64,000 nucleotides of DNA from Paulinella micropora (lineage: Eukaryota > Cercozoa > Imbricatea > Euglyphida): contig BJOX01000250.1 of the NCBI GenBank assembly GCA_009731375.1, positions 168,756-232,755 of the forward strand, written 5' to 3'. The translations under genes and the position numbers were made by a program. The notes beneath the pieces were generated by a model. The model ran no database searches and had not been told where the DNA came from. It worked only from the letters and a program-made list of their open reading frames with translations. Of this stretch, positions 39,355 to 61,581 are shown piece after piece (position 1 is the stretch's first letter; every line of letters begins with the position of its first letter).

Positions 39355-39620
39355 GTGCTTCTCTGTCAATGGCTGATGCATTTCTGCACATGCGCCTCCA
39401 TCGTCTCACCCGTGAGGGGAGTACGAAGAATTGACGATAAGCTCTAATGACACCCCCGCAAGGGCAGTTCCAACACTTCCAGACGGGCCGGTATGTTCAA
39501 TGAAAATACTGGTCCAGACGGATCGGTATGTTCAATGAAAATACTGGTGGCACCGACGGGAATCGAACTGGCGACAGGGCCCAGATGGTAGAACTTGACC
39601 ACTGGGCTATCACGGTGTCC
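39355..39620 (-). mobile_element. tRNA-derived SINE, copy 5
   Basis: Full-length minus-strand copy with two internal units; flanked by (AAT)n 39254-39354 and 39621-39858. Confidence 0.85.
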
Positions 39621-39627
39621 AATAATG

Positions 39628-39712
<85 letters not shown>

Positions 39713-39742
39713 TAATTATGATAATAATATAATAATAATAAT

Positions 39743-39773
<31 letters not shown>

Positions 39774-39796
39774 TAATGATGATGATGATAGTAATA

Positions 39797-39857
<61 letters not shown>

Positions 39858-39937
39858 GCAAATCTGCCTTGGAGTGTTGACTGTGACATATTTGAGGGAA
39901 ATCCCGATGAAAAAACCTAGTCACACTTGCTAAACAG

Positions 39938-40043
39938 AGTTCCAGCCCAATGGCCTCAAGGCGTTAAACTGTGACGCCAACTCATAACCCTTTGGTGGTA
40001 GATGCTGGGGAGGAGGGTCGTTGCGCGCGTAAAAGATCTTAAA
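39938..40043 (-). repeat. interspersed repeat family 2, copy 3 (cut by gap)
   Basis: Reverse complement of the 3' end of 33089-33262. It runs into a 698-N gap at 40044-40741. Confidence 0.8.
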
Positions 40044-40741
40044 NNNNNNNNNNNNNNNNNNNNNNNNNNNNNNNNNNNNNNNNNNNNNNNNNNNNNNNNN
40101 NNNNNNNNNNNNNNNNNNNNNNNNNNNNNNNNNNNNNNNNNNNNNNNNNNNNNNNNNNNNNNNNNNNNNNNNNNNNNNNNNNNNNNNNNNNNNNNNNNNN
40201 NNNNNNNNNNNNNNNNNNNNNNNNNNNNNNNNNNNNNNNNNNNNNNNNNNNNNNNNNNNNNNNNNNNNNNNNNNNNNNNNNNNNNNNNNNNNNNNNNNNN
40301 NNNNNNNNNNNNNNNNNNNNNNNNNNNNNNNNNNNNNNNNNNNNNNNNNNNNNNNNNNNNNNNNNNNNNNNNNNNNNNNNNNNNNNNNNNNNNNNNNNNN
40401 NNNNNNNNNNNNNNNNNNNNNNNNNNNNNNNNNNNNNNNNNNNNNNNNNNNNNNNNNNNNNNNNNNNNNNNNNNNNNNNNNNNNNNNNNNNNNNNNNNNN
40501 NNNNNNNNNNNNNNNNNNNNNNNNNNNNNNNNNNNNNNNNNNNNNNNNNNNNNNNNNNNNNNNNNNNNNNNNNNNNNNNNNNNNNNNNNNNNNNNNNNNN
40601 NNNNNNNNNNNNNNNNNNNNNNNNNNNNNNNNNNNNNNNNNNNNNNNNNNNNNNNNNNNNNNNNNNNNNNNNNNNNNNNNNNNNNNNNNNNNNNNNNNNN
40701 NNNNNNNNNNNNNNNNNNNNNNNNNNNNNNNNNNNNNNNNN

Positions 40742-40913
40742 GAGGGGAGTACGAAGAATTGACGATAGGCTCTAATGACACCCCCGCAAGGGCAGTTCCA
40801 ACACTTCCAGACGGACCGGTATGTTCAATGAAAATACTGGTGGCACCGACTGGAATCGAACTGGCGACAGGGCCCAGATGGTAGAACTTGACCACTGGGC
40901 TATCACGGTGTCC
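40742..40913 (-). mobile_element. tRNA-derived SINE, copy 6 (one internal unit)
   Basis: Same head and body as the others but with only one 35-40-bp internal unit; the 3' end is in the gap. Confidence 0.85.
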
Positions 40914-40915
40914 AA

Positions 40916-40986
<71 letters not shown>

Positions 40987-41006
40987 TAATAATAATAATA
41001 ATAATA

Positions 41007-41062
<56 letters not shown>

Positions 41063-41078
41063 TAATAATAATAATAAT
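40914..41078 (+). repeat. (AAT)n
   Basis: Simple repeat between SINE copies 6 and 7. Confidence 0.95.
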
Positions 41079-41200
41079 TGCTTCTCTGTCAATGGCGGAT
41101 GCAAATCTGCACATGTGCCTCCATCGTCTCACCCGCGAGGGGAGTACGAAGATTTGACCGATAGCTACTGACACCCCCGCAGGGCAGCTCCAAGCCTTCA
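41079..41200 (-). mobile_element. tRNA-derived SINE, copy 7 (diver­ged 3' fragment)
   Basis: 3' body only, with several substitutions and small deletions relative to the other copies. Confidence 0.7.
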
Positions 41201-41227
41201 AAATAACCCGATAATGATGCAGAGTCT

Positions 41228-42127
<900 letters not shown>

Positions 42128-42198
42128 CAAGCAAACAAAAAACCAAGCAAGCCAACAGCACAAAACAAAAAAACAAACAGGCAAACAACCAAACAAGC

Positions 42199-42808
42199 AA
42201 ACATGAACACTGTTCAAACGACTTTCGTTCTGCCTCTGACTCACTTAAAGTGGTACTTAGAAAAATCAATAAGAAAGTTTGGGACGACGAACCTTACTGT
42301 AAGGGGCAGTCTCGTGTTGAAAAGTTCTTTTATACATTGTGGGATGCCATCGTTAGTTGGGCAAAATATGGTGATGGTGGAATGTCAAGTAGTGAGGAGC
42401 ACAAGCCAGGGATATCTCAGAGCCTTATCCTTACCTCATCAAAGTGGCATATCTGATTGACCTTATTCTACGTACTCTATTATCACAGCCAGTGGAACGG
42501 AATGCAAGCCATGACTCGTCTAATCCAACTTCTTGCTCTTGCTGTTTTCAAAACAAATATTATATATACAGGCCGCCCCATTCTTCCACAGTGGAAAAAG
42601 AATGGCAAGTTGGCGGGAATCCTTCTTTGCTTGGAGCCTCCCTCTGCAGAGGCCAGTAAAATTTACAAAAGGAACCTCCTTAGATCTCTCCTGCCCTGTG
42701 GAAGTATGTGACATTTATGCTTCGTGCAAAAATGAAGCCCAGCGGAAAAGATTTTGTGCTGTGTTGTGTTCTCTAATTTCTGTCGTGTTCGGTCTGCATG
42801 CAGAGTAA
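42199..42808 (+). pseudogene. possible coding remnant, unknown family
   Basis: Non-repetitive DNA with protein-like translations that switch frame. In the frame of base 42199 ~85 residues ('VEKFFYTLWDAIVSWAKYG') run to a stop at 42456, then in the same frame 'MTRLIQLLALAVFKTNIIY' to 42711. From about 42650 the next frame reads 'CPVEVCDIYASCKNEAQRK' to a stop at 42808. A CACAG acceptor-like site lies at about 42485-42490. It could be a spliced gene or a decayed element. I recognise no domain. Confidence 0.35.
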
Positions 42809-44924
42809 TAGAGGGCGAGACAGCGGGTGGGAGGGGCTTGTGTCAAACTTCCTGAAGACAACAATCAAACACACCCTTCCTTGTGTTTCTCTTGCTCTCA
42901 TGTGATTGCCCAGCTCTGTTTGACTGCATACACCTTTCCTTGCGCTTGTCTGGTTTGTGGTCTTGGCTGTCTGTCTGCTTGACATCTCTGCTTTTGTTCT
43001 GTCACTTTTTCTCTGCGCTCTCCTTTCTTTTCTGGTGCAACTGGCTTTGATCACTTTTTCTCTGCGCTCTCCTTTCTTTTCTGGTGCAACTCGCTTTGGT
43101 CCCTTTGAACAGCTCTCATTTTTCCAATTGGGAATTGTATGCCTTAGAACCTCTCAGTGGTCATTTACAGACCCTGCGATACTTACAGAACTTTTCATTT
43201 TTTTTATTTTATTATTATTATTATTATTTTTTTACAGTAAGCAAGGTTTAATGAGAAAGAGACGATAGAAAAAAAAAGGAAGAGCCTAATTTTTTTTTTT
43301 TTTTTAAAAATTACAGTAAGCAAGATTTAATGAGGAAAGAAAAAGAGGAAACAAAGAAGAACAAAAGATAAAGAGCTTTTTTTTTAATTTTTTTTATATT
43401 TATTTTTATTACAGTAAGCAAGGTTTCATGAGAAAGAGACGAAAAAAAAAAGAAGAGCTTAATTCAAGTGAATTCTGGTTCCAAGGAACGACAGAACAAG
43501 CTCATAAGGAAATCTGGAACTAAGGTTCGACAGAATCTCCTGGAAAGAGTAAAATGGAAAGAAAGAGAAAAAGGATAGAAAGAAAGAAAGAAAGAAAGGG
43601 ACAAAGAGAAAAAGAAAAAACAAGGAAAAGAATCGAGAACGAAGACGAAAAACAACAAAGAATGATAATAAACAAAACACAAAAGAGAATAGAAACAAAA
43701 AACAAAAGAAGCAAAACACAAACAAAACAAAAGAAACAAAAACAATTCAAAAAGACAACAACAGAGGCAGCGACGAACACCAAAGCAAACACAAACAACC
43801 AAACACAAGGCCAGACAGGGGCAAGGGAGACGATACTGAATTAGAAGGCAAGAGCAGAAAGTGCCGGCAGAGGTCAGACATAACTAACAATGGGCGCAAG
43901 TGAGATCAATTGACAGTGAGTGAGACAGCTCTTGAGGAAACTGCAGCACCTAACGCAATTCACTCGCACCCATGGGCCATCGTAGCCAGGAGGGTGGTGT
44001 GCAGAGCGCAGTAAGGCTCGACGTAGCGATTCGCGACGCGATTATGCCGAGTGCTGCAATATCCATAAGGACCAGCCCAAGCCTGGCAACCTCATAGACA
44101 TGCAGCCTCAAGCTAGTCGAGCCAAACCACTTCACACCCCACCCCCCCTCATAGACCAGAAGAAACTCCACAAGCCACAACCATAAACATAAAGCTATAC
44201 CGCACTTGAGCATGACCAAACCTAACAAGCAGCAGCATGTAAGAAAAACGAAAAAGATAAAAGAAAACAAAAGAGGAAAAGAAAGAGAAAAAGAGGGAGA
44301 ACCTTGCATACGGTAAAAAAAAAAAAAAGAAGAAGAAGAAAGAGAGAGAGAGAGAGAGAAGAAGAAGAAGAAGAAGAAGAAGAAGAAGAAGAAGAAGAAG
44401 AAGAAGAAGAAGAAGAAGAAGAAGAAGAAGAAGAAGAAGAAGAAGAAAGAAGAGATAGAGAGAAAGGATAACAAAGAGTCGAACTTCTTCATCATTTCAC
44501 TTCAAGATCTCTGATCGGCGAACAGTGTGGGACTCGGGTTAAGACCGCAAAAGAAACCCATACCCACTAAACAAAAAAGGACCCTGTAAAAACTCGCGGA
44601 AGGAGAAAAATAGCCCCCCCCCCCCCCNNNNNNNNNNNNNNNNNNNNNNNNNNNNNNNNNNNNNNNNNNNNNNNNNNNNNNNNNNNNNNNNNNNNNNNNN
44701 NNNNNNNNNNNNNNNNNNNNNNNNNNNNNNNNNNNNNNNNNNNNNNNNNNNNNNNNNNNNNNNNNNNNNNNNNNNNNNNNNNNNNNNNNNNNNNNNNNNN
44801 NNNNNNNNNNNNNNNNNNNNNNNNNNNNNNNNNNNNNNNNNNNNNNNNNNNNNNNNNNNTTTTTTTGTTGTTGTTTTTTGTTGTTGTTGTTGTTGTTGGT
44901 TTAGGTTTTTTTTTTTTTTTTTTT

Positions 44925-44960
<36 letters not shown>

Positions 44961-45299
44961 TTTGTTGTTGTTGTTGTTGTTGTTGTTTTTTGTTGTTGTT
45001 GTTGTTGTTGTTGTTGGTTTAGGACGGACCACAGAATCGTGATTGGAGAGAACCCCTGCTTCACGATTCTGGACCACTGAAAATCAGGCTAATCGACGAA
45101 CCAAGTCTTAGAACCCCGTAAAGGAAGTGGACAGCATGGAAGAAGCAATGAAAGAAGAGTACAATAAAATGACAGAGGAACAGCTACGGTCTTTCCCTCT
45201 CTGTTTCTCAACACAAATACTGCTGCTTGTTGATGAATGGTATCGAGCGAGACTAATATCACGATAAGAAATTCATTTCCTGCAAATAAAGTATTGTAT
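42809..45299. repeat. gene-free region: tandem duplications, A-rich DNA, (AGA)n, gap, (TTG)n
   Basis: A ~47-bp direct duplication at 42998-43092 (unit CACTTTTTCTCTGCGCTCTC...). Three copies of an ~85-bp unit with CAGTAAGCAAG(G/A)TTTAATGA at 43236, 43314 and 43412. A-rich DNA to 43830; unique 43840-44320; (AGA)n 44325-44445; gap 44628-44859; (TTG)n 44860-45018. A hairpin CAGAATCGTGA / TCACGATTCTG lies at 45032-45071. An AATAAA at 45285 is close to an A/T-rich end but I see no gene to attach it to. Confidence 0.75.
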
Positions 45300-45379
45300 A
45301 TGTATATATATACATATATATATATGTGTGTATATATATACATATATATATGTATATATATACATATATACAATTATAA

Positions 45380-45426
<47 letters not shown>

Positions 45427-45592
45427 CATGCATGCATGCATGTATGTATGTATGTATGTATGTATGTATGTATGTATGTATGTATGTATGTATGTATGTG
45501 TATGTATGTACGTATGTATGTATGTATGTATATAGGTATTTATGTATGTATGTATATAGGTATGTATGTATGTATGTATTTATGTATGTATG

Positions 45593-45624
<32 letters not shown>

Positions 45625-45650
45625 CACGTATGTATGTGTGTGTGTGTGTG
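45300..45650 (+). repeat. (TA)n and (TATG)n
   Basis: Directly precedes the exon at 45658. Confidence 0.95.
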
Positions 45651-45657
45651 TGTGCAG

Positions 45658-46472
45658 AGAGGCCTTGAGCCGCAAAAACCTTTATAATGGTTTTTCGAAC
45701 AAAGGAGAGATGATCGACGCCTTGATTTACCACGACAAAGACGTCGAACAACAGGTCAACTTCTTGTTTCCTATGTGTAGTATGTTTGAAGATAGTCAAT
45801 TGTTGTAATTCACGTATGCCATGTCATGTAATGTACTATAATGTAATGTAATGCAATATAATGTAATGTAATGTAATGTAATGTAATGTAATATAATGTA
45901 ATGTAATGTAATGTAATGTAATGCAAAGTAATGTAATGTAATGTAATGTAATGTAATGTAATGTAATGTAATGTAATGTAATGTAATGTAAATGCAATGT
46001 ATTTAATGTAATGTAATGTAATGTGATGTAATGTGATGTAATGTGTAATATAATGTAATGTAATATAAGGTGAAATAATGTAATGCAAAGTAATGTAATG
46101 CAAAGTAATGTAATGTAATGTAATGTAATGTAATGCAATGTAATGCAATGTAATGCAATGTAATGCAAATGTAATGTAATGTAATGTAATGTAATGTAAT
46201 GTAAGGTGATGTGATGTGATGTGATGTAATGTGATGTGATGTGATGTGTGTGATGTGATGTGGTGTAATGTAATGTAATGTAATGTAATGTAATGAAATG
46301 TAATGCAAATGCCATGCAATCTATCTAATGTAATGTACGTAATGTAACGTAATTTAATGTAATGTAATGTAATGTAATATAATATATTGTAATGTAATGT
46401 AATGTAATGTAATGTAATGTAATGTAATGTAATGTACACATGTGCATGCGCATATGTTAATGTGTGTGCAAC

Positions 46473-46507
<35 letters not shown>

Positions 46508-46518
46508 CCCTTCACCCC

Positions 46519-46553
<35 letters not shown>

Positions 46554-46714
46554 TTGTTGTTGTTACTGTCGTTGTTATTGTTATTGTTGTTGTTGTTGAT
46601 ACTGTTGTTGTTGTTGTTGTTGTTGTTGATGATGATGATGTCTCGCAGGCTGCACAGGCAAGAAAGCGCAGGAAGGTGGAGCCCACAACGACCGCGACAC
46701 GCACTGGGGAAGAG
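45658..46714 (+). CDS. SAP-like and NLS exons, probable 5' part of the SIAH-like gene
   Basis: Two exons: 45658-45754 (acceptor GTGTGCAG, donor GTCAAC) and 46649-46714 (acceptor TCTCGCAG, donor GTGGAG). The first encodes '[20 protein letters not shown]', which has the spacing of the second half of a SAP motif. The second encodes a basic cluster, 'ARKRRKVEP', typical of nuclear localisation. Exon 1 begins in phase 2, so at least one more 5' exon is missing. The second exon ends in phase 0 and could join exon 47973, which starts in phase 0. If so, the E3 below has an N-terminal DNA-binding/nuclear region; otherwise these belong to a separate gene. The intron between holds (TAATG)n. Confidence 0.55.
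45815..46440 (+). repeat. (TAATG)n pentanucleotide array
   Basis: About 620 bases of a five-base unit with scattered variants (TGATG, CAATG, TATAATG). Confidence 0.95.
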
Positions 46715-46727
46715 GTGGAGGTGTGCT

Positions 46728-46742
46728 TCTATCCATCCATCC

Positions 46743-46833
<91 letters not shown>

Positions 46834-46866
46834 CATCCATCACATCCAATCCATCTCATCCAATCC

Positions 46867-46900
<34 letters not shown>

Positions 46901-46901
46901 A

Positions 46902-46946
<45 letters not shown>

Positions 46947-47026
46947 GTCTGTCTATCTATCTATCTATCTATCTATCCATCTATCTATCTATCCATCTAT
47001 CCATCTATCCATCTATCCATCTATCC

Positions 47027-47064
<38 letters not shown>

Positions 47065-47306
47065 GTATCTATCTATCCATCCATCTATCCATCTATCCAT
47101 CCATCCATCTATCCATCTATCCATCTATCCATCTATCCCTCTATCCCTCTATCCAGCTATCCAGCTATCCAGCTATCCAGCTATCCATCTATCCATCTAT
47201 CCATCTATCCATCTATCCATCTATCCATCTATCGATCTATCGATCTATCGATCTATCGATCTATCGATCTATGGATCTATGGATCTATCGATCTATCGAT
47301 CGATCG

Positions 47307-47395
<89 letters not shown>

Positions 47396-47450
47396 GATTG
47401 GTCGATCGATCGATCGATCTATTAGATCGATCGATCGATCTATTAGATCG

Positions 47451-47530
<80 letters not shown>
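46728..47530 (+). repeat. (TATC)n array with CATC, GATC variants
   Basis: About 800 bases. Blocks of CCAT, CCAG and CGAT variants are themselves locally repeated. It is followed by a non-repetitive island 47535-47850 with no exon that fits the neighbours' phases. Confidence 0.95.
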
Positions 47531-47532
<2 letters not shown>

Positions 47533-47862
47533 GTCCAACAAGCCTACGAAATCCGAGGCAAAGAGTTGGCCCGCCTTCTGAGGCCCGCTGCCGATTGAGA
47601 CGGCCAGCATGATATCAGTAGTTACTTTGTTTCAAAGGACCTCGCAACCAATCACACCGTGCGCCCGATAACTCTTCCAGTCCCAACTCCTCCGTGCCAG
47701 ACACTCCAAAGACCCCACAAGAGGACACGCGTAGAACCGTCACACTGCATAAATTCTGAGCTTAGTGCTCTTTCCCAGCCCGCTACCCAGTCGCCGATTG
47801 GCGGCGGGGTGGAATAGATGCCTATGTCTTCGGATGTGCAGAGCTGATAGACCAAACATATA

Positions 47863-47944
<82 letters not shown>

Positions 47945-47972
47945 CCATCTATCTAGATGTATTTGTATGCAG

Positions 47973-56720
<8,748 letters not shown>

Positions 56721-57349
56721 ATTATGAGTTTGCTTGATAGCGTTGAAAATATTATTATTTCCCCTCCTTCGTTCCCTTTTGTTATTTTTTCCTTCATTTC
56801 CCCTTCTTCACACTGTCTCCTTCTTCTCTGATTTCATTCAATTCTTTCTTTCACCTGACTTTTTTTCAGTTTCGTTATTACCTTTGAGTTTGTCAGTTCT
56901 GCTATCTACTTGCGGATTAAAAGTGTCGATTGGCATCGTGATTTCTAACGGAGTCCCTCAGCAAACCGGAGTGTAAAGGTATTAGGTCCGTGAGTGACCG
57001 GGTAATTACCTAATCAACGAATACAAAAGGGTCGAAGGGTCCTTGCCCTATGCCGGCAAGTCAGAGAGAAAGGAGAGAAGAGAGAAGAGCAACAACTGTC
57101 CAGTCCCAACAGGAACAAAAACAAAATAATTTCCATGTCTCACGTTGGTCTCCCCCTACGACCAAAACTCCTCCAATCTATGCCCAAAACGAACCAGAGC
57201 CACGCCGCAACACAAGCGAAAGAAAAGAAATAAATTTCATTACTTCCCTCCTTCCTTTGCTTCCCAAACCAAATCTTAAAGTCCTCATGTCCCGCCCGAC
57301 TCCAACAACTAAAACCAAAGTAATCTATCACTCAAACGCAGAGTTTAGG
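56721..57349. other. intergenic; no gene seen
   Basis: Between the SIAH-like gene end and the LTR-like element. C/T-rich 56750-56880. ORFs here have no recognisable motif; part may belong to a longer LTR. Confidence 0.5.
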
Positions 57350-57838
57350 GAAGCTACCCCGCTAAGGGTATAGCCTGATAACCGAAGAAAAGACTTTTAA
57401 TGACTTTGTGTCACACAAATTTATGATGTTATGACCTTTACAGAATGGTAATACTCATTTGATTCTAGGCATTCCAGACTATGATTCGCGAATACTCTAG
57501 AAAGTGTCCTTGTCAGTAATAAAGGTATTAATAACTGTCCGGCCTATGAACCTGCCTATGACTAAGACTATCCAAATTACCGGTAAATTGACTAGGTGGA
57601 GTAACGGGTATTAATAGTACATTACAACGCTCCCCCTTAGTCGCAAGTCATAGGCTATATTAGTGTGTAAATATGAAAAAAATAGTGTTGAGGATCAGTT
57701 ATGTGTTACCCGAAGGTTAAATATCAACTCCCATTTACATCACATCCTCTATGTATGTATATATGTGGTCATGCAGTAACATGTATGAAGTATGTATGTG
57801 TTCAAAAAATTTGCAAGCGCTTTCCGTAGAGGGTAGCA
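57350..57838 (-). mobile_element. LTR of the copia element (3' LTR in element orientation)
   Basis: Left end GGGAAGCTACCC, right end GGGTAGCA, so on the element strand it starts TGCTACCC. It shares ordered blocks with the solo-LTR-like sequence at 8149-8516 (GGAAGCTACCC, CCCCCTTAGT, TTTGCAAGCGCTT). It lies 225 bases beyond the stop of the RT/RNase H frame, where a 3' LTR belongs. The left end is less certain: TAGGG here against TGGG in the solo copy. Confidence 0.55.
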
Positions 57839-58063
57839 AAATTTAGATTCCCTATTCTAGGACAGAAAGAATGATAGAAACAATTTAAATTGCTAAGTTA
57901 GCCAGGGAAAGCCTCGCGGCTGCCGGCCTCGCGTGGCAGTCGGCTACCCAGCCTCGGCTCGACGGCTCTTGACCCCTGCGCAAAACAAAGCTGCTGCAAC
58001 AAGCAACAAACTGCACAAAACACTCAAAGCAAATATAGGTGAGTGGACACGCAAATCCCGAAA

Positions 58064-60348
58064 TTACTTGAGCTTTACCGTAAATTTGTTAAGTAAATAC
58101 TCGAATTGTTCTTTCGGTAAATATTTTGTCATTACATCACCTATCTGCTTCTTCGTACCTACTTTTACAAACTTAATCTCACCGTCTCTCTGTAGGTGGT
58201 GCATAAAGTGTAATTCTAAAGGTAAGTGTTTAGTTCTATTACCTGACATACCCCTCTCTGCCGCTAAGACTGTTTGAGAGTTATCCTCGAATAATTCTAT
58301 CGGGCTCTTTTGGGCTATGTTTAGTTCTTGTGTAATGTGTTTTAGTGCAAGTCCCTCTCTAATGCACTCAGTTGCTGCAAATATTTCAGCATCATTGGAA
58401 CTCAGGGCGATGCGACTCTGTCGCTTTGATAACCATGCAACTGGATCGCTGCCCCATAGGATCACGAATCCAGTGCGGGACTTCCCTGTTTTCTTACAAA
58501 CTTTGTGAGCCGCGTCGGGCCACATGGAAAGTTTTGGATAGGTTTGCCCTTCTTGCTCTGACTTAGGCTCATGGTAAGCTAAACCTCGATAAGAGTTAAC
58601 TAAATAACGAAAGATTCTGCCTAACATCGCATAAGTTATTCCCTTATCGATAGTTTGCATGACACTTGCCGAATTTAGTGCTTGTTCTATATCGGGTCTT
58701 GTCATCTTTGCGAGAAATAGCAAACGACCAACTAGACTAGGAATTGAAAATTTTCGCAAGCTAGCTGATTCCGACATCGGTTCCGTGAAATGTTCTTGCG
58801 CTGGAGTACTAACGGGTTTAGCAGAATCGTAGCCTACCTCTTTTAGTATCTGCTGCTGATATTTTCGCTGATGCAAAATTATTTTCCCGTTCGATTGCTC
58901 TATCTCTATTCCTTTGAATTCACGGGCAATACCGAGTCTTTTGAGCGGGAAATGTTTTTCTAATGCGGACGCAAAACGCTCATATGCTTGTTTGTTTGGT
59001 GCGGTGAACAACAAGTCATCAACATGAAATATCCCTACTATCGCCTCTCTCAAAGCTTTATCATTTTCTACAAACATACATAAGTCTGAATCTAGCAACC
59101 TAAAACCTAGCTCCTCTAACTTGGGTGCTAATATCTCATACCATCTTCTTCCTGCCTGTGGTGCACCATATAAAGCACCATCTATACGCCATATCATCCC
59201 CTCATGCCCTTCTCTGTCTACACTCTCTGGCGCATATGCATAAACAGGGTCATTCATACGAGCATTTAGGTATGCATTTTTAAAATCTATGCCGTATAGT
59301 TTGTGTTTGTGCCAGGCAGCTAGTTTGGCGAGAAATAAAAGTGAATGGTGCGCGGCGCAAGGAACAAAGAGCTGATCTGGGTTATAGCTAACACCGGGTT
59401 CTAACATATCTCCCCGTAAAGCTAAACGAGACTTTATGAACTTTTTCCCGTTCTCATCTAACTTTACTTTGTGAACCCATGTCAATCTAACTATCTTACT
59501 AACTCCTGCCTTGCTTGCCTCCTTATGGGGTACCCATGTGTATGTGTTAAAGGATTGAAGAGCTTTTAGCTCTGTTTTCATACCCTCTAAAACATCTTTA
59601 GCTGTCAAACCTTCCTCTATGACATCTTTGGGTACTCTGATATCTACATACAAATAAAAATCACGAATCTCATCTGCCACCATACGGTCATCGCATAAAA
59701 ACATATTAGCGGGACTTTGTAACGGGTATTCGGGATCTTTCACGGAGTATTTGAGGATTTCCGAATTCAACATCCGTTCTTCTTCGTCTTCAAACTTAAC
59801 TATGTGGGTGGGCTGAGGTCTGTCTCTAACTACGAGTCTATCTCTGGGGTCACTCACTCTGCTGACTACCCCTACTCGTACTATGCTCTCCCATCCCTCA
59901 CCGTACTTTTTCTTCGCCCATCCATCTCCCCATGCACGCGCGGGCACTCTTACTACCTTACCTATTAGTTCTTGAGCCTCTCTCTTTTCTCTCTTGGGCT
60001 CATTGCTAGGGGTAAATCTCTCTACTGCCTTGCGCTGCCTTTTACCGGGGATTATGTTACTCTCCGTTACTCTCTGACTCTGCTCCCACGTTAATCCCTT
60101 AGATGGTGGTGATTTTTCTTCGTATGCTCTTCTTTCATGTATTTTTAGTGGATCTGTTGGATCTTGTTCATTCGTATGCTCTTGTGGCTTGATCTTGTGC
60201 TCTGGGGGTAATTGTTGTGGATAATGTGGCTCTGGACTTGTGTAGGCGTGTATGTTTGTGATCCAATGTATTCCTCTCCACATGCTCATTTTCATGCTCA
60301 TTCTCATTCGCATCGATACTAACACTCTGTCTCCCCCTCAACTTCATC
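58064..60348 (-). CDS. Ty1/copia reverse transcriptase and RNase H
   Basis: Open from about 60348 to a TAA at 58064, about 755 residues; the GTG at 60325 is only a nominal start because this part belongs to a polyprotein. RT motifs: 'YGIDFKNAYLNAR', 'GALYGAPQAGRRW', 'GIFHVDDLLFTA' (HVDD in place of YVDD). RNase H: 'WPDAAHK', 'SNDAEIFAATECIR', 'EDNSQT', and a copia-typical end 'TKHLPLELHFMHH'. Makes DNA from element RNA in the particle. The frame differs by one base from the integrase frame upstream; the break lies at a G5 run (about 60341-60349), one base short of what would join them. Order (integrase before RT) defines copia. Confidence 0.92.
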
Positions 60349-61581
60349 AAAGTGTGTTGTTGGGTGGTCGTTGTTGATGTTGTGCGGTGACTTAGGTGAT
60401 TGAGGTGGTGATTGGGGTGGTGATTGGGGTGGTGATTGGGGTGGTGATTGGGGTGGTGACGCTTGTGGAGATGTGTGTGGTTGCTCGCTCTCATTCTCAT
60501 TCTCCCCCTCAGAGTCATCATTATCCCACGACACTAGTTTAGGAGGATGAGCTTGTTTACCGATTTTGTGAATATTAAATCTCACATCTCTCACTCCGGA
60601 AATTATCTTCTTACCATCCCATACGCGGTATAGTTCCCGAAATAGATCATATCCTACTAGCATCACCTTTTTCCCTCTGTACTCTCCCTTCCGCACTTTA
60701 GTCTTAGGTATATGTAACACACCCATACATCCTATTGGTTTTAAATGAAAGAGTGTTGGTTTTCTACCTAACAGCTGCTCATAAGGCGAAATTCCTTTGC
60801 GTTCCCCGTGAATTGCCGGTAGTATGTTGTGAATGGTTGTTGCTGCGTGTTCTAATTCTGCCCAGAATTGCGGCGGTAATTTAGCGTGATATCTCATTGC
60901 TCGTGCAGGCCCCGCCGTAATATCATTCACTTTTTCCGCAATAGGATTCCCGTCTTTATCGTTTGTCGCGGAGGTTTTCCAAATAAAGCGAATATTTTTC
61001 CACCACTTAATGACTTCCTCCGGAATATGGAATTCTTGATCTGCGCGAATTTCCTTTACTTTGTTTCCTGTCTGTCTCTCATAAAAGGCTACAGCTTGTT
61101 TTAAGCAATCTACAAACTCATTCTTATGGGCTAAATAAAAGTCAAGAATGAACAGTGAGTAGTCGTCGGTGACCGAAAATTTATACCGTTTACCACCTAT
61201 TGATCTAGTTGCCCACGGTCCTGATGTGTCTATGTGTAGAATTATACCTGGCTTTTGGGCTCTTTCTATTGTATTAACTGCAAAACGTGGCAAACGTTTA
61301 GACTTTCCTATCATGCAAGATTCGCAAAATCTCACATCGCTCTCGTCACCAACTAACTTAATGTTCAAAATTTTTGCCAATAGGCGCATCTTTGTTAACC
61401 CATAATGCCCACAGGCATAGTGAAAAAGCTTGATTCCTATCTTTCTAGGTTTGTCTGACTTTCTGGGGTAAGCTTCATATAATACTATATCTACGTGTAA
61501 TTCTTTCTCTCTCTTATTTACTTCATGCTTACTTGTCTCGTTTTTGTTCTCATTTGTGGGGCTTCCCTCCCCTTCTACCCC
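60319..61581 (-). CDS. Ty1/copia integrase with GAG-pre-integrase zinc motif
   Basis: Open frame from the end of gag-protease to a TAG at 60319, ~420 residues. The N-terminus has the HHCC-like pre-integrase motif: 'FHYACGHYGLTKMRLL' and 'CESCMIGKSKRL'. The catalytic triad follows: D in 'LHIDTSGP', D in 'IRADQEF', E in 'GNPIAEKVND'. Next are the copia 'AELEHAATTIHNILP' and 'PYEQLLGRKPTL' boxes. Inserts the cDNA into host DNA. The C-terminus has a proline/glutamine/serine repeat (SPPQ units, 15-bp tandem DNA repeat at 60395-60475). It has no start of its own: it is entered by a -1 frame change at AAGGGGG (61578-61584) or by a base lost there. Confidence 0.9.
   Translation of the reverse strand, partial: GVEGEGSPTNENKNETSKHEVNKREKELHVDIVLYEAYPRKSDKPRKIGIKLFHYACGHYGLTKMRLLAKILNIKLVGDESDVRFCESCMIGKSKRLPRFAVNTIERAQKPGIILHIDTSGPWATRSIGGKRYKFSVTDDYSLFILDFYLAHKNEFVDCLKQAVAFYERQTGNKVKEIRADQEFHIPEEVIKWWKNIRFIWKTSATNDKDGNPIAEKVNDITAGPARAMRYHAKLPPQFWAELEHAATTIHNILPAIHGERKGISPYEQLLGRKPTLFHLKPIGCMGVLHIPKTKVRKGEYRGKKVMLVGYDLFRELYRVWDGKKIISGVRDVRFNIHKIGKQAHPPKLVSWDNDDSEGENENESEQPHTSPQASPPQSPPQSPPQSPPQSPPQSPKSPHNINNDHPTTHFDEVEGETEC

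Noticed and set aside
47535-47597. An exon reading 'AYEIRGKELARLLRPAAD' followed by a stop, between the NLS exon and the RING exon.
   Set aside because: Its only acceptor (CAACAAG) puts this frame in a phase that does not match the preceding exon (phase 0), and its stop would end the gene before the RING. Kept out of the model, though a separate short transcript is possible.
60168-60521. A third open frame ('DANENEHENEHVERN') across the copia integrase/RT junction as a separate product.
   Set aside because: It has no motif and overlaps both confirmed frames; it is best seen as a shadow of the low-complexity linker.
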